From: an uncultured Verrucomicrobiota bacterium
Lineage (GTDB): Bacteria > Verrucomicrobiota > Verrucomicrobiia > Limisphaerales > UBA1319
Assembly (NCBI GenBank): GCA_903845125.1
Contig: CAIMWS010000357.1
Coordinates: 1-32,416, forward strand
Direction: 5' to 3'
Length of the DNA stretch: 32,416 bases
Shown: positions 25,178 through 31,531 of the stretch, piece by piece
Position numbering within the stretch: position 1 is the first letter of the stretch
How the letters are laid out: every line of letters starts with the position of its first letter
Translations under genes and position numbers: made by a program
The notes under the pieces: generated by a model
What the model was told of the DNA's origin: nothing
Database searches by the model: none
The model's input: the letters and a program-made list of their open reading frames with translations, nothing else

Positions 25178-26565
25178 ACCCGGGCGGTTATCTCACCACC
25201 ACCACGTCGCTCTGCCCGGAGTGCCGGCGGCTGGTGCCCGCCCGGGTGCACCTGGCGGAGGACGGTGTGTGGTTTTACAAGCACTGTCCGGAGCATGGCC
25301 CGCAGGAGGTGCGCATCTCGCCCGACGCGGACCAATACCTGGCGCAGGGCCGGTTCCACCGGGCCGGATCCCGTCCGCACGAGTTCGCCACGGCCATGGA
25401 CCGGCGCTGCCCGGAAGCCTGCGGCCTCTGTCCGGAGCACGAGCAGCACGTCTGCCTGCCGATCATCGAAATCACCGACCACTGCGACCTGGCCTGCCCG
25501 ATCTGCCTGGTGGACAACCGCGCCTCCTTCCATCTGAGCCGGGCGCAGGTGGCGGCGATGCTCGACCGCCTGATCGCCGCCGAGGAGCAGCTCGACCTGG
25601 TCAACCTGTCCGGGGGCGAACCCACCCTGAATCCGGAATTCAAAGCCATCGTGGAGGAATGCCTGAGCCGCCCGGAGATTTTGCGGGTGAGCGTCTCGAC
25701 CAATGGCCAGCGGCTGCTGCGCGAGCCGGATCTGCTGCGGTTCCTGGCGGACCGCGGGGTGGTGGTCTCGCTCCAGTTCGACGGCTTCCAGGAAGCGGCC
25801 TGCCGGAGCCTGCGGGGCGGGGATTGGGTGGCCGGGAAACGGCGGCTCATCGATTTGGCCACCGCGTGCCGCGCCCCGATGTCGCTGACGGCCACGGTGG
25901 CCGCGGGCGTCAACGAGGATGGGCTGGCGCCGATCCTGGACCTGCTTTTCGAGCGGGACAACCTCCTCAGCGTCATGCTGCAGCCGATGGCCTGGCACCG
26001 CCGGCGGGGCGGGCGCCCGCGCCCGGCCGAGGCCACCACCATCGCGGATGTGGTGCGCGCCCTGGATGGCGCCTGCGGCGGCCTGGTCTCCGCGGGCGAT
26101 TTCACCCCGCTGCCCTGCAGCCACCCGGCCTGCTTCTCCCTGGCCTATTACCTGAAGGTGGATAACGGCCAGTTCCTGCCGATCAAACGGCTGGTCGAGA
26201 TTGACCGCTACCTGGACATGCTGGAAAACCGGTCCATTTTTGGCAGCGACGCCGATGGCTTCGAGCGGGTGAAGGCCGCCGTTTACGATCTGTGGTCAGG
26301 CCCTGCCGCCATCACGCCCGATTCCCAAAAGGCTTTGTCGGCCATCCGGCGGTTGCTGGGCGCTGTCACCGGCCGGGGCGGCGGCGGTTACCAGCCACGG
26401 CGGGCGATGGCGGAGGTGGAGGGGTTCATCAAGTCGGTATTCATCCACGCCTTCATGGATCCGGATACTTTCGACCTGGCCCGCGTCCGAAAATGCTGCA
26501 ATGTTTACCCGCAGGCCGATGGCCGGATGCTGCCGGCCTGCGTCCAAAATTGTTTGAACCGATGA
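25174..26565 (+). CDS. Tes/MJ0619-like radical SAM enzyme (rSAM4)
   Basis: A 463-residue enzyme of the radical SAM group that includes archaeal tetraether synthase (Tes) and MJ0619. An N-terminal metal-binding region has CPEC (C14, C17) and HCPEHG (C38). A second set, CPEACGLCPEHEQHVC (C79, C83, C86, C94), precedes the SAM cluster motif CDLACPIC (C104, C108, C111) and SGGEPTLNPEF (146-156). The C-terminal part has LPCSHPAC (C315, C320) and HAFMDPDTFDLARVRKCC...PDG-like ADGRMLPAC (C441, C442, C456, C460), as is typical for this group. Tes joins unactivated lipid carbons and relatives can methylate, so C-C bond formation on an acyl chain is a reasonable guess. The gene is coupled by ATGA on both sides. 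The family call is strong; the reaction is inferred. Confidence 0.88.
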   Translation: MNPGGYLTTTTSLCPECRRLVPARVHLAEDGVWFYKHCPEHGPQEVRISPDADQYLAQGRFHRAGSRPHEFATAMDRRCPEACGLCPEHEQHVCLPIIEITDHCDLACPICLVDNRASFHLSRAQVAAMLDRLIAAEEQLDLVNLSGGEPTLNPEFKAIVEECLSRPEILRVSVSTNGQRLLREPDLLRFLADRGVVVSLQFDGFQEAACRSLRGGDWVAGKRRLIDLATACRAPMSLTATVAAGVNEDGLAPILDLLFERDNLLSVMLQPMAWHRRRGGRPRPAEATTIADVVRALDGACGGLVSAGDFTPLPCSHPACFSLAYYLKVDNGQFLPIKRLVEIDRYLDMLENRSIFGSDADGFERVKAAVYDLWSGPAAITPDSQKALSAIRRLLGAVTGRGGGGYQPRRAMAEVEGFIKSVFIHAFMDPDTFDLARVRKCCNVYPQADGRMLPACVQNCLNR

Positions 26566-27627
26566 ATGCCCCGCCATTTAACCAGCGGATCCGGTGGGTG
26601 GGAGGCCTGGTGGCCGCCCTGCTGGGCTGGCTGCCGGTGATCCTGTATTGGCAGTTCCCGGAGCCCCCACCGCGGGCTGCGGCCCCAGCGGAAACCGTGA
26701 TCCAAGACCGCCAGGTTCCCGGTGCGACGCAGGACCACCCGCCCGCCTCGGAGGCATCCCCGGCCCGGCCGGCGCCGGCCGCACTGCCGGACCTCCCCTT
26801 CCGCGATTCACCCGCCAGCGAGCAATGGGCGGCGGTGATCAGCGGGTTTGTGGTCAAGCCGGTCTATACGCTCCTCTCCCTGGTCCTGATCATTGTCCTG
26901 TGGCGGCAAACCGCGCCCGACCTCGCCGCCCTGCGCTGGGCGCTGGCGGCCTTTTTCATCGGCGAAAATTTCTGCGCCGCCAACTACCTGGCTTATTGCG
27001 ACCAGTCAACGGGGTTCGAATACCTGCACAGCTTCGGCATGGTGGGCTGCATGGGGCTGACCGTCTTTGCCTTCTTTGAAGGCCTCGACCGCCGGCTGAT
27101 CAAGCTCAGTGATCCGGAGGCCGGATGCGCCGCCCTGTCCTTGTGCCACCGGTGCCACAAATATGCCCCGGCCCCCCTGCGGATTGCGGCGGCTGTTCCT
27201 GCTGTTCATCCCCGTCCTGGCGCTGCTCGCGTTGATGCCGCTGACGGCGGCCACGCACGCCGTGGCCTATCGCACGCGGATCCTCGGCGCGGATTATCTC
27301 TACTCCCACCCGGTGGTTTATCAGCTCTTCGAGATCCGGTATTGCCCGGTGGCGGCCATGGGGCTGTTCGCAGTTTCCTTCCTGCTTTTGCGGTTCAAGC
27401 GCGAGGAGCCAGTGGCCTGGTCCAAGGCTTTTTTTGCGGGCGGCTTCGGCTTTCTCGGCTTCGGCTTTTTCCGGCTGGTCCTGTTCCACGCCTACCGCGA
27501 CAACCTGGTCTGGTTCGGTTTCTGGGAGGAACTGACCGAGCTGATGTTCATCGCCAGCGTCGCGGCAGTCCTCTGGATCTTCCGGGCCGGGCTGTTCACC
27601 AGGAAACCGGTTCCAGCCGCGGAATAG
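26562..27627 (+). pseudogene. Polytopic membrane protein with Cys-rich loop, broken by a 1-base frameshift
   Basis: The ATG overlaps the rSAM4 stop (ATGA). The first frame gives four hydrophobic segments (about residues 11-30, 88-112, 120-142 and 150-170). The second, from about 27178 to 27627, gives four more (LFLLFIPVLALLALMPL, YCPVAAMGLFAVSFLLL, AFFAGGFGFLGFGFFRLVLF, LMFIASVAAVLWIF). Neither frame alone makes sense, since the first becomes a low-complexity Arg/Pro reading. Removing one C from the C6 run at 27172-27177 joins them into a 354-residue, eight-helix protein. The join restores KYAPAPCGLRR, completing a C-x5-C-x2-C-x7-C loop (C189, C195, C198, C206) that looks like a metal site. 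The family is not recognised. It is either a sequencing/assembly error or a real mutation; the clean repair favours an intact gene in most relatives. Confidence 0.75.
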
Positions 27628-27650
27628 CAGCTAAAGGGATGGCCCCCAGG

Positions 27651-29078
27651 TCATGGGTCGGTCTCCTTTGGCCCCATCCAAAACCGCGGATCCTTTTCCC
27701 GGTAGAAAAGGTTGTAGGCGCAGGCGGGGATCAGCCGGCCATCGGGATCGGGCACCTGGTCCGGGCAGGCCACCAGGCGGGCCAGGTCGAGGGTGTCCTC
27801 ATCCATGTGGGAATGGAGGTACACGGCCAGGATGCTCTCCTCCGCCACCGCCTGGCGCTCCGCGGGGGATAACGTTTTGCCCGGGGGATGCAGGCGGGCC
27901 AGCCAGGCTTTGACCGCGGGCAGCCGCCGCGCGGGATCGCCCGCGGCCCACAGGCGGTCGATGGCCTCCTGGAACAGATCCTGGCCATCAGCCCCGGGCC
28001 GCAGCAGGTAGCCGTGGCCGAGCATCCGCCGCAATTCCTCCTTCGTGAAGTAATCGGTCAAGGACCGGTAATGGGGCCCGTCTTTGAGGTAGTAGGCCAC
28101 GCTGTAGCACAAGGGATGCGCCCCGGCATGGGGGAAAAAATCAACCGCCCGCAGGGCTCCCCGGGTCGCCTTTTCGATGGCGTTGGCGGCGCCATCCAGC
28201 GGCATGGCCTCCCGCGGCTGGAAATGGCCGCCGCCCTGGCCGGTGAAAGCCATGGTCTGGACCGTCACGCTGCGCACCACGGAATGGCTGCGGGCCAGCG
28301 CGAGGACATCGCCGATCTCCCCGTCGTTGAGGCCGCGGATCATGACGTTGAGGAGGGTGGCGCCAATGCCCTGCTCCTGCAGCCGGTCCAGTGCCTGGAG
28401 TTTCACCGCCACCAGGTCCCGCCCGTGGATGGCCAGGGAGGTGGACGGCCGGAAGGTGTTGAAGGAGAGCACCACATACACGCCCAGCTCCGCCAGGGCG
28501 CGGCAAAAATCGGGGTCCGCCGCCAGGCGCAGGCCGTTGGAATTCATCGTGATCCGGCCGATTTCCGGCCGGCGGCACTCGCGGAGCATCCCCAGGATGT
28601 CCGGGTGCAGGGTGGGCTCGCCCCCGGTGATATTCAGCAAATCGAGCGGGCCGGTCCGCGCGAGGAGGCGGTCCAGCAGGCTCCGGAGTTCCTCCCGGCG
28701 CATGAAATATTTGCGGTCGGGCCGGTTGTAGGTGAAACAGATCGGGCAATCGAGGTTGCAGTCGTTGGTGATGGAAAACACCGGCAGGTGGCAGGCATTG
28801 GCGTGGAACCCGCACGGCCCGCAATCCCGGGGGCAGCCCTGGGCCACCGGGGTTCCCGGCTGCCGGGCCGGCTGGCATTGCACGGTGGCCGCGGCCCGCT
28901 CCATATACCAGTCCAGCCCGTCGGCAATCCGCACCCGGCTGGAGCCGCAGGCGGGGCAGAGCCTTTCCTGGTAAACCGCCCCTTGCTCCTCGAAAATCCG
29001 GGCGGGTGCGAGCGCCCGGCACTGCCGGCACATGCCGGTGACGGTGCCCAGGTAGGCATAAGGCCGGGTGGCTCTCAT
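27651..29078 (-). CDS. Second Tes/MJ0619-like radical SAM enzyme (rSAM5)
   Basis: A 475-residue paralogue of rSAM4 on the opposite strand. The N-terminal metal site here has four cysteines, CRQC (C17, C20) and CPAC (C41, C44), like a rubredoxin or zinc ribbon. The next set is CPRDCGPC...C (C82, C86, C89, C96), followed by the SAM motif CNLDCPIC (C107, C111, C114) and TGGEPTLHPD (151-160). In the C-terminal half the CSHPxC motif of rSAM4 is reduced to AHPLC (only C324). The HMDEDTLDLARLVAC...PDGRLIPAC end (C438, C453) is kept, with YNLFYREKD following. The differing auxiliary ligands suggest a different reaction from rSAM4. It is 55 nt downstream of the SDR gene and convergent with the plus-strand operon. 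The substrate may be carrier-bound acyl chains, by context only. Confidence 0.88.
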   Translation of the reverse strand: MRATRPYAYLGTVTGMCRQCRALAPARIFEEQGAVYQERLCPACGSSRVRIADGLDWYMERAAATVQCQPARQPGTPVAQGCPRDCGPCGFHANACHLPVFSITNDCNLDCPICFTYNRPDRKYFMRREELRSLLDRLLARTGPLDLLNITGGEPTLHPDILGMLRECRRPEIGRITMNSNGLRLAADPDFCRALAELGVYVVLSFNTFRPSTSLAIHGRDLVAVKLQALDRLQEQGIGATLLNVMIRGLNDGEIGDVLALARSHSVVRSVTVQTMAFTGQGGGHFQPREAMPLDGAANAIEKATRGALRAVDFFPHAGAHPLCYSVAYYLKDGPHYRSLTDYFTKEELRRMLGHGYLLRPGADGQDLFQEAIDRLWAAGDPARRLPAVKAWLARLHPPGKTLSPAERQAVAEESILAVYLHSHMDEDTLDLARLVACPDQVPDPDGRLIPACAYNLFYREKDPRFWMGPKETDP

Positions 29079-29133
29079 GGCTGGCGGGCCCGGCGGATCG
29101 CCGGGAGTGGCGGTGCGTGGCCGCGGCCCCCCA

Positions 29134-29868
29134 TCATATGCCTCCGTCCACCCGGATGGCCTGGGCGTTGATGTAGCTGGCCTGGTCGCTGGCCAGGAAG
29201 GCGGCCAGCTCCGCCACCTCCTCCGGTTTGCCCGCGCGCCCCAGCGTGCAGTGGTGGTGGTAATCCTCCCGCTGCGGCTCCGGCACCTGGCTGCTGACGC
29301 CGTCGGAGAGGAGCCCCGGCACCACCGCGTTGACCCGGATTTGGTAGCGCGCCAATTCGCGCGCGAGGGCCAGCGTGAAGCCGATCACCGCGCTTTTGGC
29401 GGTGGCATAGTGAACCGGCACCTCCAGCACCCGCTGGCCGGCGAGGGAACCCATATTCACGATCGCGCCCGCCTTGCGCCGGATCATGGGCCGCACAAAC
29501 GCCTTGGTGACCAGGAACATCCCCTTGACGTTGACGTCCATGATCTGGTCCCAGTCGGACTCCTCGATCAGGGCAAAAGGCATCACCTGCGTCAGGCCGG
29601 CGTTGTTGACCAAAATGCTCACCGGGCCCAGCTCGCGCTCGACTTCCTCCGCCACGGCGGCCGCTTCCCGGGCATCCAGGACGTCGAGGTGGCAGGCGCG
29701 GACCGCCTGGCCGGCACCGGTTAATTCAGCCGCCAGCGCGTGGGCTTTTTCCGCCTGGGAATGGTAGGAAAAGGCCACCCGCGCGCCCCGCCGGGCCAGG
29801 GTCCGCACGATGGCCGCGCCCACCGCCCCGCTGCCCCCGGTGACGAATGCCGTGCGACCCTCAAGCAT
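29134..29868 (-). CDS. SDR-family oxidoreductase (FabG-like 3-ketoacyl reductase)
   Basis: A 244-residue classical short-chain dehydrogenase/reductase. The cofactor motif TGGSGAVG (10-17), NNAG (88-91) and the catalytic tetrad Asn113, Ser141, Tyr154 and Lys158 (YATAK) are complete. The C-terminal INAQAIRVDGGI is typical of FabG-type enzymes. The SYHSQAEKA stretch after the second strand suggests NADP(H), but this is weak. The start overlaps the ACP stop by 8 nt, so the two proteins are made together. The most likely role is reduction of a 3-ketoacyl group on that carrier protein. No ketosynthase or dehydratase gene is visible nearby, so chain elongation must come from elsewhere or the SDR acts on a different carbonyl. 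Confidence 0.92.
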   Translation of the reverse strand: MLEGRTAFVTGGSGAVGAAIVRTLARRGARVAFSYHSQAEKAHALAAELTGAGQAVRACHLDVLDAREAAAVAEEVERELGPVSILVNNAGLTQVMPFALIEESDWDQIMDVNVKGMFLVTKAFVRPMIRRKAGAIVNMGSLAGQRVLEVPVHYATAKSAVIGFTLALARELARYQIRVNAVVPGLLSDGVSSQVPEPQREDYHHHCTLGRAGKPEEVAELAAFLASDQASYINAQAIRVDGGI

Positions 29869-30277
29869 GGCCGGCCTCCCCGGTAGGCTGGGCCAGCTTG
29901 CGGGCGATCAGACGCACGAAAAACGCCACCGTCAGCAGGGCGGGCACATCGGTTTTGCGCAACCCCGCCACCAGCCGGGTGCGGTCCACTTCCGGGATCA
30001 GCTGGGGCAGTCCGGCGATGGCCTCCTCCGTCAGGAAGCCGTTCTTTTCGTAAACCCCGCCCGGGAGCCGGAGGCGGGCCTCTTTTTCCACCTCGTTGGC
30101 CTCCAGGGAGACCTTGAATTCCTCCTCGATGCGGAAGCTCAAGTCGAGCAGATCGATCGACTCGGCCCCCAGATCCCGCACCAGCCCGCTGCCCGGGGTG
30201 ATGCGCTTGGGCTCCACGCCGAGCACCTCCACCAGCAACGGCGCCAGGCGGTCAAAGATTTCGTTTTCGGTCATCAT
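29861..30277 (-). CDS. Acyl carrier protein-like protein with extended C-terminus
   Basis: A 138-residue carrier protein, longer than a standard ACP of about 80. The first 60 residues are ACP-like, with Ser40 in DLGAESIDLLDLSFRIEEEF as the predicted phosphopantetheine site (DSL-like motif with Glu in place of Asp). After helix 2 there is an insertion or extension (about 65-112: LPGGVYEKNGFLTEEAIAGL, PEVDRTRLVAGL). It is followed by LLTVAFFVRLIARKL, which looks like a displaced final ACP helix. The carrier would hold acyl intermediates for the overlapping SDR gene, and perhaps for the radical SAM enzymes. The ATG at 30277 is preferred; 30295 is possible. Such long ACPs occur in lipid or polyene clusters, but I cannot name the subtype. 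Confidence 0.85.
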   Translation of the reverse strand: MMTENEIFDRLAPLLVEVLGVEPKRITPGSGLVRDLGAESIDLLDLSFRIEEEFKVSLEANEVEKEARLRLPGGVYEKNGFLTEEAIAGLPQLIPEVDRTRLVAGLRKTDVPALLTVAFFVRLIARKLAQPTGEAGHA

Positions 30278-30716
30278 AGGCGATCCATTAATCATAGTTT
30301 CTGGTCGGGAAGTGGCTTGGCTCATGGGAAACTGGGCCAACGTTTTTCCAGGACGGCGGGATGGAGGAGCCCCCAGGTGTTATGGGATCGTTTGCCTGTT
30401 TCGTACGCCTTCGAGCCGCCACGCGGGGCGTGCCTTAACGGCTCTGGAACCTGATCCCGGCGGCGGCTTTCGAGTTGATCCCAGGGAGGCAGGGCGTTTG
30501 GTTGCCGACCGTTTCCATAATGGCCGGCCAGGGGGTCTCGGTCAGCCATGATCCAGGCGATGGGTAACGAATGAGTAACGAAGTCCTTGGTCAAAGGAAC
30601 CAGCGAGGTTGGCACGGTTATTTTTTTCCGGCTCCTGACCACCGCTAAAAACGCATCCATTATGAGCCTGAACAACCGGTCATGCCAGGGCGCGACGTAT
30701 TTCACCTTCTTCGCTT
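30278..30716. other. Low-information region upstream of the ACP gene
   Basis: About 440 bp without a recognisable gene. It holds the candidate -10 box of the ACP unit, a 6-bp inverted repeat (gccgcc 30415-30420 with ggcggc 30462-30467) and an open minus-strand frame (30322-30720). Base composition is somewhat less GC-rich at the 30550-30740 end. I see no transposase motif, tRNA or clear terminator. Confidence 0.5.
30291..30296 (-). promoter_or_regulatory. Candidate -10 box for the ACP-SDR-rSAM5 unit
   Basis: TATGAT reads on the minus strand from 30296 to 30291, 13 nt before the ATG at 30277. No good -35 element is seen at 16-18 bp. The short distance matches the other promoter-start spacings in the window. 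Confidence 0.3.
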
Positions 30717-30720
30717 TCAC
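30322..30720 (-). CDS. Doubtful hypothetical ORF
   Basis: A 132-codon frame from a GTG that overlaps the nitroreductase stop codon. The first 50 residues are basic and mildly hydrophobic (KYVAPWHDRLFRLIMDAFLAVV). The rest is Arg/Pro/His-rich with no pattern known to me. It could be a small gene, a decayed repeat or a chance frame. Confidence 0.2.
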   Translation of the reverse strand: MKAKKVKYVAPWHDRLFRLIMDAFLAVVRSRKKITVPTSLVPLTKDFVTHSLPIAWIMADRDPLAGHYGNGRQPNALPPWDQLESRRRDQVPEPLRHAPRGGSKAYETGKRSHNTWGLLHPAVLEKRWPSFP

Positions 30721-31352
30721 ATGATCCGGGCATTATCCCAATGGATTTTTATTTGGTCAAGACTTTTTCTCCGAGGCGCGGGTGGCGCTTCCGCCGGATA
30801 ACCCAAGGCCACCAGGCAGTTGAATTCAAAGCCCGGGGGCCGGCCCACGCGGGCCGCCAGGGCCGCCGGGGCCAGCAGCGGGGCGGTGAGCATGCAGGCG
30901 CCCAGCCCCAGCGCGTGGGCGGCCAGCAGGAGGTTTTGCACCGCCATGGCCACGCTCAAAGGCTCGCCGGAGACGAGGTCCGGCTGGGGCACGTTTTCCA
31001 ACAGGGCAGCCGCCACCTGGACGGGCTTTTTGTGCCAGGCCACGACCAACACCGGAGCCGCCTGGAACAGGACCGCATGCTGCCGCAAAGCCGCGGCGTA
31101 GCCCGCCGCGATGGCCGGCAGGTTTTTCAGCTTTTCGTCCAGCTCCCGGCCGACGTCGCCGGCCAGTTGGGTGATGCCCGGCCGGTCATCCATGACCAGG
31201 AACTTCCACGGCTGGCGGTTGTGGTTCGAGGGGGCCCAGCGGGCGGCCTCCAGCACCAGGTCGATCTGGCTCCGGGGCACCGGATGCTCCGCAAAAGACC
31301 GGATGGAACGCCGGGCCTGCAGCCGGCCGAGGAGTTGTTCGTAATCAGTCAT
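30717..31352 (-). CDS. Nitroreductase-family FMN oxidoreductase
   Basis: A 211-residue nitroreductase-like flavoprotein. RRSIRSF (14-20) and ARWAPSNHNRQPWKFLV (about 36-52) are the FMN-binding landmarks. SVAMAVQNLLLAAHALGLGACML and the end FNCLVALGYPAE also match the family. Members reduce nitro groups, quinones or enones with NAD(P)H, usually as dimers. The start at 31352 is chosen because it gives the normal family N-terminus; upstream codons add about 60 residues without family character. It is divergent from carB and lies upstream of the ACP-SDR-rSAM5 unit on the same strand, but about 440 bp away, so co-transcription is uncertain. It may be a redox helper of that cluster or an unrelated housekeeping gene. 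Confidence 0.9.
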   Translation of the reverse strand: MTDYEQLLGRLQARRSIRSFAEHPVPRSQIDLVLEAARWAPSNHNRQPWKFLVMDDRPGITQLAGDVGRELDEKLKNLPAIAAGYAAALRQHAVLFQAAPVLVVAWHKKPVQVAAALLENVPQPDLVSGEPLSVAMAVQNLLLAAHALGLGACMLTAPLLAPAALAARVGRPPGFEFNCLVALGYPAEAPPAPRRKSLDQIKIHWDNARIM

Positions 31353-31491
31353 AGCTGGCCGTATGGTGGAACAGGTTAACCTAATTCTATTCCCCTCACA
31401 ACTCTTGGTTTTCCGCCAGGGAATGGCGTCGGATTCCGCTGGAAAACCCGGCGGGCCAAAACCCGGCGCGCGCCCCAGCTTCAAAAAAGGA

Positions 31492-31519
31492 CTGACAGGC
31501 CGCCCCGGATCATTATGCT
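31492..31519 (+). promoter_or_regulatory. Sigma70-like promoter for carB
   Basis: CTGACA (31492-31497) and TATGCT (31514-31519) have a 16-bp spacer. The ATG of carB at 31532 is 12 nt beyond the -10 box, so the leader would be only about 6 nt. No pyrimidine-responsive leader or attenuator fits in that space. Confidence 0.45.
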
Positions 31520-31531
31520 TTCCCCGTTTGT

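Noticed and set aside
19994..26565. Reading the plus-strand operon as a PQQ-, mycofactocin- or heme-d1-type cofactor operon because of its SPASM enzymes
   Set aside because: The characteristic partners of those systems (PqqB/C/D, MftA/B, Nir proteins, or a PqqD-like recognition domain) are absent, while an aminotransferase, an acyltransferase and Tes-like enzymes are present.
27628..27650. Possible bidirectional terminator between the convergent operons
   Set aside because: Only a short GGATGG/CCATCC pairing with a long loop and no T-run was found; too weak to call.
27178..27872. Continuation of the membrane-protein first frame to 27872
   Set aside because: After the C-run this frame becomes Arg/Pro/Gly-rich and runs into the antisense of rSAM5, while the neighbouring frame gives four clean hydrophobic helices.
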